A DNA stretch of 7,602 nucleotides from Oscillospiraceae bacterium (GTDB lineage Bacteria > Bacillota_A > Clostridia > Oscillospirales > Oscillospiraceae), in contig JAEDOJ010000072.1 in NCBI GenBank assembly GCA_016302015.1, forward strand, positions 1-7,602, read 5' to 3'. Positions 1 to 6,642 of this stretch are shown here, piece by piece (position 1 is the stretch's first letter; every line of letters starts with the position of its first letter). The position numbers were made by a program, and so were the translations under genes. The notes below the pieces were generated by a model, which saw only the letters and a program-made list of their open reading frames with translations, ran no database searches and was not told the DNA's origin.

Positions 1-151
1 CGATATTGCACTGCTCTTCCTCCACCCGTTTCAGCACCCGATCCACCAGCACCTTGGTTTTGCCGGAACCGGCGGCTGCGGAGACCAGCAGGGTGCCTCC
101 CCGGTTGGTGACCACCGCAAGCTGTTCCCTTGTCAGTTTGATTTCAGGCAT
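1..151 (-). CDS. addA: ATP-dependent helicase/nuclease subunit A (AddA), N-terminal fragment
   Basis: Only the first 50 codons are present; the gene continues beyond the left edge. The protein begins MPEIKLTREQLAVV and has the UvrD/PcrA-type Q motif (T7..Q10) followed by a perfect Walker A, AAAGSGKT at residues 25-32, then KVLVDRVLKR. This is the characteristic N-terminus of AddA, the 3'-5' helicase and nuclease subunit of the AddAB complex, which resects double-strand breaks and loads RecA (family knowledge). The ATG at 151-149 overlaps the last 8 bases of addB (ATGCCTGA). An SD, GAGGAGG (minus strand of 161-167), lies 9 bases upstream inside addB, so the two genes are probably co-transcribed and translationally coupled. 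The AddA call is firm because of the Walker A and the addB neighbour; nothing can be said about the downstream helicase and nuclease domains. Confidence 0.93.
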   Translation of the reverse strand, partial: MPEIKLTREQLAVVTNRGGTLLVSAAAGSGKTKVLVDRVLKRVEEEQCNI

Positions 152-3100
152 CCTGCACCGCCTCCTCGATTTTCTTCCAGAATTCATCCGCCTTCCCCAC
201 GGACGGCAGCCACCGCTCCTGATTCTGCTGACGGCAGACTGCGCCGTAGGGGCAGTAGTCGCAGGCGCCCGGCTCATTGGGAATGTAATAGGGATTGGGC
301 TGCGTAGAACCGCTGTACAGCTCGTCCGCCAGCGCCCCCACCTTGCGGAAGACAAACCGTTCCAGTTGTCCCAGTTGCTCTACCGTAAAGAGATTTCCCT
401 GACGGTCGCCCTCCTTCCCCGTTTGATAGGGCAGATAGAAGGGCTGACCGCCGCAAGGCTCCATGGCCTCCAGCACCGGCTCCCGGTCTAAAATCAGCCC
501 GCTGCGCTGCAAACTCTTTTTTCGTTTTGTTTCGATGGTATCCGTCTTTTCCTTGTCCTTCAGGCTGATTTTCTCCACTCTGGCCGGGAAATACAGCACC
601 CCCGCCGGAGTGAGCGCCTGCAGAGCAAGCTGCTCCCCGCTTTTGATCAGGGCAAAGAGGTAGAGCAGCATCTGCAGACCCAGACCGTTGAGGACCTTGG
701 TAAAATCAAAGGACTTCTTTCCGGTTTTGTAGTCCACAATCCGCACATAGAGCCGCTGTCCCTCCTGCCAGACATCCGCCCGATCCACAAAGCCCTCCAG
801 CCGTGCGGTGACCTTCTCCCCGGCGATTTTCACCGCCGGAAGCTCTCCGTCCTCCGCAAAGTGCAATTCAAACCACTTTGGTTCAAACTCCGAGTTGGAC
901 AGCTCCCGGTACAGATCTCTGACCACGGCACGAACCTCCGACAGATTCCGGTGGAAGAGATACTCCGCCTTGGCGGACTGCCACAGATCGGAAAGCTCTT
1001 CCCGAATATAGGCTTCGATGGCCTGATCCGCAAGCTCCATTGTCCGCTCCGCCGTGACCTGATGGAAGCCTCCCTCCTCCATGACCGCTCTGGCGGTATC
1101 CTCCAGAACCTTATGGACAAAGGTACCGAAAACGGTGGGCTCCATCTGCGCCGTCTTCCGCTCTCTGGCGTTGAGGCCGTATTTCAGGTAATAGGCAAAG
1201 CGGCAGGAGGCCAGTTCATCAATTTTGGAGGAGGACAGGCGCAGTTCCCGGCCATAGAGCTTCTCCACCGCCTTCTGAGAAAGATCACCACAGCGGTAGT
1301 CCACCGCCTGAGACAGGGTCTGCGCCCGGGCGTACACCTCCGGGTTGTCCAATCTGATTTTTTCCCGCTGACCGGCGGAGGCCGTCAGGTAATCCAGATA
1401 CTCCCGCTGACCATGGCGAATCAGATTCTCGTCCCCCTCCAGCACGGTGGCCTCCGGGAACAGCATGGCCGCTCTTCGCAGGAGGTAGGCCTCCTTTCCT
1501 CCAGGGGAGCCAAGGTAAATCCGGGTTGAGGGAGCGTTTAAAACGCTGTCAATGGCGGCAAGCTCCCGATCCAGCTCCCCGGAGGCCGTGGGCGCCAAGC
1601 TGATCCCCAGCTTCAGCAGGTCTCTGCGCTCCATGTCCGTCAGCAGGGTTTTCTTCACCTGCGCGGAGGGCAGGCTCCCCTCCTCCCCGCCCAGAAGGAA
1701 CACATAGGGCGTGTCGCACCGGCGCTGAGACATCAGATCGCCGATGGTCACGCAGTCCAGACTGGCGGGAATGGTTCCCACATCGCACACCGACAGCGCC
1801 GTGCGGAAAATTCGATAAAACTCCTGGGGAGATCGGACGCTCTCCCCCAAAACGCCGTACATCTGCTCCATCAGGTCGCAGATCAGGCCATAAATCTGTA
1901 CATATTCCTGAGCTTTCTGAAGTTCCCCCCGGTCTGCCATTTTCTCTCCGTAGGCGTTCAGCGTCTCGCTGAGAGAAATCTCCTCCAGAAACTCATTCAG
2001 CCCCACCACCATTTCTCCGGTGTTTTTTGCCCTGTTCAGGGTCTGCCGCAGATGGAGCAGAGGGTCGATCACCCTATGGCGGCTCTGATTCAGCCCTCTG
2101 AGAATTTCCTCTCCATTGGGATCGCTGCGGGCCTGCAGGCCGTCCGGATGCATGGTCCACTCCTTTTCCCACCGGCTGCCGCTGATATTCCACAGCAGCA
2201 CATAGTTTTCCAGCCGGTCGCAGTCCTCCCGGCTCAGGGGGACAAAGCCGGACTTCACATAGGCCAGCACGTCCTCCTGCTCCAACTGCCCTGTCGCCAC
2301 CTCCAGGGCGGACATGAGCATATGTACCACCGGCTGACGGAGAATCTCCGTATTACCCGCAAAATAGGCGGGAATCTCTCCCCGGCGGAAAAGGGTTTCC
2401 AGCAAAGGGCGATAGGCGGAAAAATCACAGCAGGCAATGGAAATATCCCTCCATCGCACCCCCTCCTGCGCCAGTCGAAGAATCTCCCCTGCGGCGCAGC
2501 GGCATTCCCCCATTCGATCGTCACCGGTAAAAAATACCACCTGTTCCTGCTTTTCCGGGTACGCCGCCCCTCTGCCGGAGAATAGCTGATCCCGAAGATG
2601 GGTCAGCGGCGTCCGGGCTTCCCCGGCTTTGCGTTCCGTAACCTGTGCGTCCTCCCCTCCGGTCAGGGAAAGCAGAGCCTTTGCCGTATCTCTTGCGGCG
2701 GAAAACTGCTGTCCGGTCTGGGTCAGACCGTCGCAGGTCAGCGCCACGGTAACCTCCCCGCCCTTGTTCAAAAGCTGAGAGATGATCTCCTGCTCCACCC
2801 CGTTGAAGTCCGTGAAGCCGTCAAAATAGAACCGTTTCCCAACCGCAAAGTCCGTCTCCTCCAGCGCCGTCAGCAGACGGTTCAGTCTGGTTTCCGGGTT
2901 CTGCCCCAGCCGGGCGCTGACTGCGTCGTAGCTTTCCATCAGGAGGGCAAATTCCTCCGCCTTCTCCCCCAGCACACCGGTCAGGTCACGGCTGACCTGA
3001 CGGAGTCTTTCCGACGTGACGCAATAGCTGCGAAATTCGTCGAAGGTGTCCAAAAGCTGCAGGAGAAAGTCCGGTTTCGTCACGCTGGTTCCGTAAATTT

Positions 3101-3413
3101 TCAGCCGGGAACGCACCTGCTCCACCGCCAGAGCCATGATCAAGAGTCTTCCTGCCTGATTGGTCTCCGTCTCGGCGCAGCCGCCCACCTGAGAAAAGAC
3201 CCGGTCTGCCAGTCTGGAGAAGCCCAAAACCTCGGCGAAACGACTGATGGGCGCACCGCCTCCGGCGCAGAGCTGACGCTCGGCGGTGTGGGAAAACTGC
3301 TCCGGCACCACCAGAATCTGCCCGCCGATTCCCCTTGCGGCATTTACGCAGATGGTATTTAAAATTGCCTCCGTATTTCGTTTTCGATCCTTACAAAGCC
3401 ATAAATGAAGCAT
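144..3413 (-). CDS. addB: ATP-dependent helicase/deoxyribonuclease subunit B (AddB)
   Basis: This 1089-residue protein is close to the usual AddB length of about 1150. AddB is the second subunit of the AddAB (RexAB) helicase-nuclease, which processes double-strand breaks for RecA repair. The C-terminal PD-(D/E)XK nuclease domain is clear: H767 in GTFVHKVLE, D877 in GFVDRAD, D894 and K896 in VDYKTG, and Q914/Y918 in LQMLLY. The four cysteines that bind the AddB iron-sulfur cluster are all present: C737 in ASCRFAYY, and C1051, C1054 and C1060 in CDYCPYGAVC. A helicase-fold motif, GGEEGSLPS, lies at 575-583. The N-terminal region, LVVPEQFSHTAERQL and LGFSRLADRV, aligns well with AddB. The position where AddB normally has a P-loop reads CKDRKRNT (7-14) and has lost the GxGK signature. 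The start ATG has an SD AAGAGGTG (3426-3419) 5 bases upstream. It overlaps addA by 8 bases and is divergent from the deacetylase gene. Confidence 0.95.
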   Translation of the reverse strand: MLHLWLCKDRKRNTEAILNTICVNAARGIGGQILVVPEQFSHTAERQLCAGGGAPISRFAEVLGFSRLADRVFSQVGGCAETETNQAGRLLIMALAVEQVRSRLKIYGTSVTKPDFLLQLLDTFDEFRSYCVTSERLRQVSRDLTGVLGEKAEEFALLMESYDAVSARLGQNPETRLNRLLTALEETDFAVGKRFYFDGFTDFNGVEQEIISQLLNKGGEVTVALTCDGLTQTGQQFSAARDTAKALLSLTGGEDAQVTERKAGEARTPLTHLRDQLFSGRGAAYPEKQEQVVFFTGDDRMGECRCAAGEILRLAQEGVRWRDISIACCDFSAYRPLLETLFRRGEIPAYFAGNTEILRQPVVHMLMSALEVATGQLEQEDVLAYVKSGFVPLSREDCDRLENYVLLWNISGSRWEKEWTMHPDGLQARSDPNGEEILRGLNQSRHRVIDPLLHLRQTLNRAKNTGEMVVGLNEFLEEISLSETLNAYGEKMADRGELQKAQEYVQIYGLICDLMEQMYGVLGESVRSPQEFYRIFRTALSVCDVGTIPASLDCVTIGDLMSQRRCDTPYVFLLGGEEGSLPSAQVKKTLLTDMERRDLLKLGISLAPTASGELDRELAAIDSVLNAPSTRIYLGSPGGKEAYLLRRAAMLFPEATVLEGDENLIRHGQREYLDYLTASAGQREKIRLDNPEVYARAQTLSQAVDYRCGDLSQKAVEKLYGRELRLSSSKIDELASCRFAYYLKYGLNARERKTAQMEPTVFGTFVHKVLEDTARAVMEEGGFHQVTAERTMELADQAIEAYIREELSDLWQSAKAEYLFHRNLSEVRAVVRDLYRELSNSEFEPKWFELHFAEDGELPAVKIAGEKVTARLEGFVDRADVWQEGQRLYVRIVDYKTGKKSFDFTKVLNGLGLQMLLYLFALIKSGEQLALQALTPAGVLYFPARVEKISLKDKEKTDTIETKRKKSLQRSGLILDREPVLEAMEPCGGQPFYLPYQTGKEGDRQGNLFTVEQLGQLERFVFRKVGALADELYSGSTQPNPYYIPNEPGACDYCPYGAVCRQQNQERWLPSVGKADEFWKKIEEAVQDA

Positions 3414-3457
3414 GGTTTCACCTCTTGATTCTGCGGCAGTCAGTATACCTGTCTTTT

Positions 3458-3486
3458 ATTATACCTTTTTTTCCAATCCCCTGCAA
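3458..3486 (-). promoter_or_regulatory. Predicted sigma-A promoter of addBA
   Basis: Read on the minus strand, TTGCAG (3486-3481) is followed by a 17-base spacer and a perfect TATAAT (3463-3458). The -35 matches consensus at only three positions, but the -10 and spacing are ideal. Transcription would start near 3451 and give a leader of about 38 bases carrying the addB SD. A further TATACT (minus strand, 3449-3444) has no matching -35. No LexA-type operator (GAAC-N4-GTTC) was seen. Confidence 0.6.
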
Positions 3487-3546
3487 GAGATACTTCCCAA
3501 TCAGGAACATTTTCCACGAAGTTTCGTCAAAAAACTGCTTTCCGTC

Positions 3547-3575
3547 TTGACTGCCGGCAAAGTTCCGTTTATCAT
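3547..3575 (+). promoter_or_regulatory. Predicted sigma-A promoter of the polysaccharide deacetylase gene
   Basis: TTGACT (3547-3552) is followed by a 17-base spacer and TATCAT (3570-3575). Both boxes match the vegetative consensus at 5 of 6 positions. The predicted start near 3582 falls immediately before the SD at 3583, so the leader would be only about 17 bases long. It lies about 60 bases from the divergent addB -35, so the two promoters do not overlap. Confidence 0.65.
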
Positions 3576-3598
3576 AGAAGAGAAAGGTGGCAACGCCA

Positions 3599-5053
3599 AT
3601 GAAAAAACACGGAATTTATGAGAAAAAAACAGAAAAGAAATCCCGCAGATATCTCTGGTGGGTGATTCCCATTGCGGTGCTGGCGCTGGTTCTTTTTGTG
3701 GGCTTCGCAATCAACCGCTGGACGGTGGAGCTGACCCTGACCGGCGATTCGGAGCTTCAGATTGAGTGCGGATCGGACTATACCGATCCCGGTGCGAAAG
3801 CCTGTCTCACCGCCAGTCTCTTCGCTCCGGAACCCAAAGAAATGGTCGTCACCGTGAACGGCGAGGTGGATTCCGGCACGCCGGGAGATTATGAACTCGT
3901 CTACGAAGCCGGTTTCCTCTGGTATCGCAGTGAGGCGGTGCGGACAGTCCGTGTGGCGGACACCACGCCCCCCACCATTGAGCTGCAGCATCGGGAGGGC
4001 TATTCCCCCGCCCCCGGGGAAGCCTACGAAGAGGAGGGCTACACCGCCTGGGACGCCGTGGACGGAGACCTGACGGCGGAGGTTGTCCGCAGAGAGCAGG
4101 ATGGGAACATTTATTATACGGTCACCGATAAAGCCGGGAATACCGCCGAGGCTGTCCGTGAGATCGTGGACACCACGCCCCCGGAGATTGCTCTGGAGGG
4201 CGGCGAGGTGGTGGAGCTGAAGGCCGGCGTTCCCTTTGAAGAGCCGGGCTTCACCGCCACGGACAACCGGGACGGTGATCTTACCCCTCAGGTAGAAGTC
4301 GAGGGTCAGGTGAACTGCTACCATGCGGGGGACTATGAAATCACCTACACCGTTACGGACTCCTACAGCAACACCACCGTGGTCACCCGCACCGTCAGAG
4401 TAGTTCCCATGCAGCAGCCCGATCGTGTGGACCCCGGGGATAAGGTGGTCTATCTGACCTTCGACGACGGCCCCGGCCCCTACACCGCAGAGCTTCTGGA
4501 TGTGCTGGATCGCTACAACGTGAAGGCCACCTTCTTCGTGGTGGACACAGGCTATGATGAGACCATCGGGGAGGAGCACCGCCGTGGGCATACGGTGGCA
4601 ATCCACACCGCCTCCCACAACTACAGCTCCATTTACGCCAGCGAGGAAGCCTATTTTTCGGATTTGAACAAAATTTCCGACATCATTTACACGCAGACCG
4701 GTCACCGCCCAACACAGGTGCGTTTCCCCGGAGGCAGCTCCAACACGGTCAGCAGCTTCAATCCCGGCATTATGACCCGATTAACCCAAGATCTGACCGA
4801 TCTGGGCTATGAATACTATGACTGGAACGTGCTCAGCGGAGACGCGGGAGAGACCACGGACACGGATGTGGTGGTGCAGAACGTGATTGACGGCATCAGC
4901 AATCACAACGTTTCCATTGTCCTTCAGCACGATATCAAGGGCTTCAGCGTGGCTGCCGTAGAGCGAATCATTATCTGGGGACTGTCCAACGGCTATACCT
5001 TCCTGCCCCTGACCCCCGGCTGTCCCACCGCCCATCACGGGCTGAACAATTAA
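3599..5053 (+). CDS. Membrane-anchored polysaccharide deacetylase with Ig-like repeats (NodB family)
   Basis: This 484-residue protein has a short basic cytoplasmic N-terminus (MKKHGIYEKKTEKKSRR), one membrane segment at about 19-38, an extracellular stalk of three Ig-like repeats, and a C-terminal NodB deacetylase domain. The repeats resemble DUF5011-type bacterial Ig domains: about 42-120, 121-190 (starting DTTPPTIEL) and 191-270 (starting DTTPPEIAL). The second and third share the DGDLT and YTVTD motifs. All five NodB motifs are visible: TFDDGP (D289, D290), HTASH (H336, H340, metal ligands), RFPGG (375-379), DWN (408-410) and LQHD (H444, D445). The enzyme should therefore be an active metal-dependent amidohydrolase. 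By family it removes N-acetyl groups from GlcNAc or MurNAc of peptidoglycan or a wall polysaccharide outside the membrane; the substrate is not shown. The ATG at 3599 is preferred over the in-frame GTG at 3587, which lies inside the SD AAAGGTGG. The gene is monocistronic. Confidence 0.9.
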   Translation: MKKHGIYEKKTEKKSRRYLWWVIPIAVLALVLFVGFAINRWTVELTLTGDSELQIECGSDYTDPGAKACLTASLFAPEPKEMVVTVNGEVDSGTPGDYELVYEAGFLWYRSEAVRTVRVADTTPPTIELQHREGYSPAPGEAYEEEGYTAWDAVDGDLTAEVVRREQDGNIYYTVTDKAGNTAEAVREIVDTTPPEIALEGGEVVELKAGVPFEEPGFTATDNRDGDLTPQVEVEGQVNCYHAGDYEITYTVTDSYSNTTVVTRTVRVVPMQQPDRVDPGDKVVYLTFDDGPGPYTAELLDVLDRYNVKATFFVVDTGYDETIGEEHRRGHTVAIHTASHNYSSIYASEEAYFSDLNKISDIIYTQTGHRPTQVRFPGGSSNTVSSFNPGIMTRLTQDLTDLGYEYYDWNVLSGDAGETTDTDVVVQNVIDGISNHNVSIVLQHDIKGFSVAAVERIIIWGLSNGYTFLPLTPGCPTAHHGLNN

Positions 5054-5103
5054 AAAACCGGTGGTTGATCTTGTTCATATTTTTTCAGGATCATTCGGTT
5101 TTT
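5053..5103 (+). terminator. Possible weak terminator after the deacetylase gene
   Basis: AAAAACCG (5053-5060) can pair with CGGTTTTT (5096-5103), and the inner TGATC (5066-5070) with GATCA (5089-5093). The stem is interrupted by an asymmetric internal loop and the apical loop is 18 bases. A run of T follows the closing CGG. It is the only hairpin found directly after the stop codon, but it is much weaker than the other terminators in this window. Confidence 0.4.
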
Positions 5104-5104
5104 G

Positions 5105-5121
5105 TTGTGAATTTATCACAA
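5105..5121. promoter_or_regulatory. Operator-like palindrome TTGTGA-N5-TCACAA
   Basis: This is a perfect 6+6 inverted repeat around ATTTA, in an AT-rich region four bases upstream of the -35 box of the upstream promoter at 5126. The half-site TGTGA/TCACA resembles Crp/Fnr- or Rex-type operators, but the 5-base spacer differs from the Crp consensus of 6. Which regulator binds, if any, is unknown. Confidence 0.4.
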
Positions 5122-5125
5122 AACA

Positions 5126-5154
5126 TTCACAGACTTTAAAAAAACTCCTACAAT
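5126..5154 (+). promoter_or_regulatory. Predicted upstream promoter (P1) of the HPr-like gene
   Basis: TTCACA (5126-5131), a 17-base spacer and TACAAT (5149-5154) each match consensus at 5 of 6 positions. Transcription would begin near 5161 and read through the second promoter. The palindrome at 5105-5121 sits just upstream, a position compatible with an activator or repressor site. Confidence 0.5.
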
Positions 5155-5182
5155 TTGTTCCACTTTTTGTGCATTTTTGACC

Positions 5183-5211
5183 TTGACTTCCCATATCTCC
5201 GGTGATATTAT
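5183..5211 (+). promoter_or_regulatory. Predicted proximal promoter (P2) of the HPr-like gene
   Basis: TTGACT (5183-5188), a 17-base spacer and TATTAT (5206-5211) form a good vegetative promoter. An overlapping TTGACC (5177-5182) directly precedes the -35. The predicted start near 5218 puts two adjacent hairpins at the very 5' end of the transcript. Confidence 0.65.
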
Positions 5212-5219
5212 GCCCATGC

Positions 5220-5262
5220 CGGTGCAGAGAAGCGCACCGAGTATCTCCCAAGGAGGTCGACT
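5220..5262 (+). promoter_or_regulatory. Structured leader with two adjacent hairpins; the second sequesters the SD
   Basis: Hairpin 1 pairs CGGTGC (5220-5225) with GCACCG (5234-5239) across an 8-base loop. Hairpin 2 pairs ATCTCC (5243-5248) with GGAGGT (5252-5257) around a CAA loop, including one G-U pair. It can extend by AGT (5240-5242) pairing with ACT (5260-5262) past a two-base bulge. The core of the SD AAGGAGGT (5250-5257) is therefore fully paired. The hairpins abut each other and end exactly at the ATG at 5263. The pairing is read from sequence; a regulatory role (thermosensor, ribosome or protein binding) is inference. Confidence 0.5.
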
Positions 5263-5523
5263 ATGAAAATCACAAAAATCGATCAGGTTGAAAAATTTCT
5301 CGAGGCTGTGAATAAGTGCAAGGAACCGGTGTGGCTCACGTCTCAGGACGGGGACAAGTACAATCTCAAGTCCTACCTGTCTCAATATATCGCCATTGGC
5401 GCCCTGCTCAGCGAGCACGGCGACGAGCTTGAGCTTTGGTGCAGCGCCAGAGAAGATGAAAACAACTTCAGAGAATTCTTTGCGGAATGTCCTGAAGTGA
5501 TTGACATCCATGTGGTGGCCTGA
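5263..5523 (+). CDS. Small conserved HPr-like protein lacking the phosphocarrier histidine
   Basis: This 86-residue soluble acidic protein has no signal peptide or membrane segment. The order of segments recalls the HPr fold: an N-terminal strand and helix (MKITKIDQVEKFLEAVNKC), a strand (VWLTSQ), then DGDKYNLKSYLSQYIAIG, a hydrophobic strand after the turn HGDEL, and a final helix (EDENNFREFFAE). NLKS (34-37) matches the NxKS segment around regulatory Ser46 of HPr, and HGDELEL matches the strand after it. There is no HxR near residue 15, so it cannot act as a normal PTS phosphocarrier. Similar short clostridial proteins exist under uninformative names; I cannot assign a function. The start is set by a near-perfect SD AAGGAGGT 5 bases before the ATG, which suggests good expression unless the leader blocks it. 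It has its own promoters and terminator. The gene is firm; the HPr relationship is moderately supported inference. Confidence 0.8.
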   Translation: MKITKIDQVEKFLEAVNKCKEPVWLTSQDGDKYNLKSYLSQYIAIGALLSEHGDELELWCSAREDENNFREFFAECPEVIDIHVVA

Positions 5524-5527
5524 CCGC

Positions 5528-5579
5528 AAAAAACGGCTGACTCAAACGATTCTCCAATCGTAAGAGCCAGCCGTTTTTT
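5528..5579. terminator. Strong bidirectional intrinsic terminator
   Basis: CGGCTG (5534-5539) pairs with CAGCCG (5568-5573). Inside it CTC (5541-5543) pairs with GAG (5564-5566), and ACGATT (5546-5551) pairs with AATCGT (5556-5561) around a CTCC loop. Six A residues precede the stem and six T residues follow it, so it terminates on both strands. It serves the HPr-like gene (plus) and the Fem-family gene (minus), whose TAA stop (5580-5578) lies at the end of the T run. Confidence 0.9.
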
Positions 5580-6600
5580 ACAGCTTTCCCTTCAGCCAGA
5601 AGGTGAAGTCCAGTATTTTTTTCAGCACAGGCCGGGTTATGATGTCCAACTGCCCCACATAGGCGTGGAACTGAGCGCCGAAGCCCTGCTTATAGCGGTG
5701 CAGGCCGTTTTTGGGATTGTCCTCCCCGGGATAGCCCTCAACCCCACGGAAGTCAAACCAGCGGCAGCCCGCCTCCAACGCGTCGCACTGCATTTTCCAC
5801 TGCAGCAGCTCGTTGGGACAGAGCTTCAGGTAGTCCCGGTCGGAGCAGCCGTACATAAAATATCCCCGGTCTCCCTCAATCACAGAAACAGAGGCGGCGA
5901 TGGGTTTGCCCTCGAACTCCGCAAGGTACAGGCGGGCAGCGTCCCCCAAGCCGGTCAGGAAGCTGCGGAAATAGTCCTGACTTCTGGCTTCAAAGTCGTT
6001 TTTTGCGGCGGTCTGCTCCATCATCCGGCAGAATTCCGGCAAATCCTCCACCGTGCCCAGGCGAACCGTCAAATTCCCCTTCTGACCTCTGTGGAGGTGG
6101 GTTTTGGTGGAGCGATGATAAATGGATTCCAGCGTTTCCGGCGTCAGGCCCTCCATGTCCGTCACGTAGCACATTCTGGGCTGAAACAGAGAGAAATCAG
6201 AGGCATTATCTATGGAATACCCGATTTTTCCTGCCATTTCCGCAAATTTTTTATCCGTTTCCTCAATCCGGGGGTCCACCCGGAGAAGATATGCGCCGCA
6301 TTTCTTGGCAAGAGCCTTGGCGCCCTGTGTCAGTTCCCGGAACACCGCCTCGTCCTCATAATCGCAGATGGGGCCTCTGGGCGCATAGAGAATGCAGGTT
6401 TTGAAAAAGTGAATGTCATGGCGAAGCAGCGCCATGGTTCCCTTGATTTGCCCGGCTTCATCCCGGCAAATCACGCCATACCAGCCCCAGTCCGTCTTGA
6501 CCCTGCCCCAGGCAGAGGTCTGCATAAAATGGTGGTTCGGATGGGCGTTCACAAATTCATCCAGTTCCTTTGCGTCCTTCAGGGAAACATATTCCGTCAT
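5578..6600 (-). CDS. FemABX-family peptidyltransferase (lipid II peptide-branch aminoacyltransferase)
   Basis: This 340-residue protein has the double-GNAT FemABX fold. Family members transfer an amino acid from aminoacyl-tRNA to the stem peptide of a peptidoglycan precursor at the cytoplasmic membrane face. Diagnostic segments are FMQTSAWGRVK (25-35), LYAPRGPICDY (71-81), the basic stretch STKTHLHRGQKGNLTVR (164-180), the GNAT strand AASVSVIEGDRGYFMYG (235-251), NELLQWKM (263-270) and the C-terminal signature WFDFRGVEGYPGEDNP (281-296), then YKQGFGAQF (303-311). It is shorter than FemA/FemB (about 420) and has no coiled-coil arm, so it is closer to compact FemX-like members. The amino acid donor cannot be read from sequence. 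The ATG at 6600 has SD GGAAGGA about 10 bases upstream. A GTG at 6633 would add 11 residues but has no SD. It shares the wall theme with the deacetylase nearby. Confidence 0.88.
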   Translation of the reverse strand: MTEYVSLKDAKELDEFVNAHPNHHFMQTSAWGRVKTDWGWYGVICRDEAGQIKGTMALLRHDIHFFKTCILYAPRGPICDYEDEAVFRELTQGAKALAKKCGAYLLRVDPRIEETDKKFAEMAGKIGYSIDNASDFSLFQPRMCYVTDMEGLTPETLESIYHRSTKTHLHRGQKGNLTVRLGTVEDLPEFCRMMEQTAAKNDFEARSQDYFRSFLTGLGDAARLYLAEFEGKPIAASVSVIEGDRGYFMYGCSDRDYLKLCPNELLQWKMQCDALEAGCRWFDFRGVEGYPGEDNPKNGLHRYKQGFGAQFHAYVGQLDIITRPVLKKILDFTFWLKGKL

Positions 6601-6642
6601 TTCTGATTCATCCTTCCGTATCTGTCTTTCCACACTTCGTCC

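Noticed and set aside
2598..3362. Plus-strand open frame of 254 codons opposite addB, and others at 861-1529 and 2052-2585
   Set aside because: They are antisense to a well-supported gene, have no SD, and their products show no recognisable motifs; GC-rich codon use leaves stop-free mirror frames.
3587..3598. GTG start four codons upstream for the deacetylase
   Set aside because: The GTG lies inside the SD AAAGGTGG that serves the ATG at 3599.
3572..4705. Minus-strand open frame of 377 codons opposite the deacetylase gene
   Set aside because: Mirror frame of a gene with complete NodB motifs; the product is low-complexity Gly/Val/His-rich and has no family features.
5054..5262. A known riboswitch in the region before the small gene
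   Set aside because: The region is too short and matches no riboswitch core I recognise; only simple hairpins and promoters are visible.
5116..5529. Minus-strand open frame of 137 codons across the small HPr-like gene
   Set aside because: It runs through the terminator and promoter region of the small gene. The plus-strand gene has a perfect SD, promoters and an HPr-like product.
5665..6606. Plus-strand open frame of 313 codons opposite the FemABX-family gene
   Set aside because: Antisense shadow with no SD or promoter, and no recognisable domain.
6601..6633. GTG start giving an 11-residue longer FemABX-family protein
   Set aside because: No SD precedes the GTG, and it falls almost at the predicted transcription start; the ATG at 6600 has GGAAGGA upstream.
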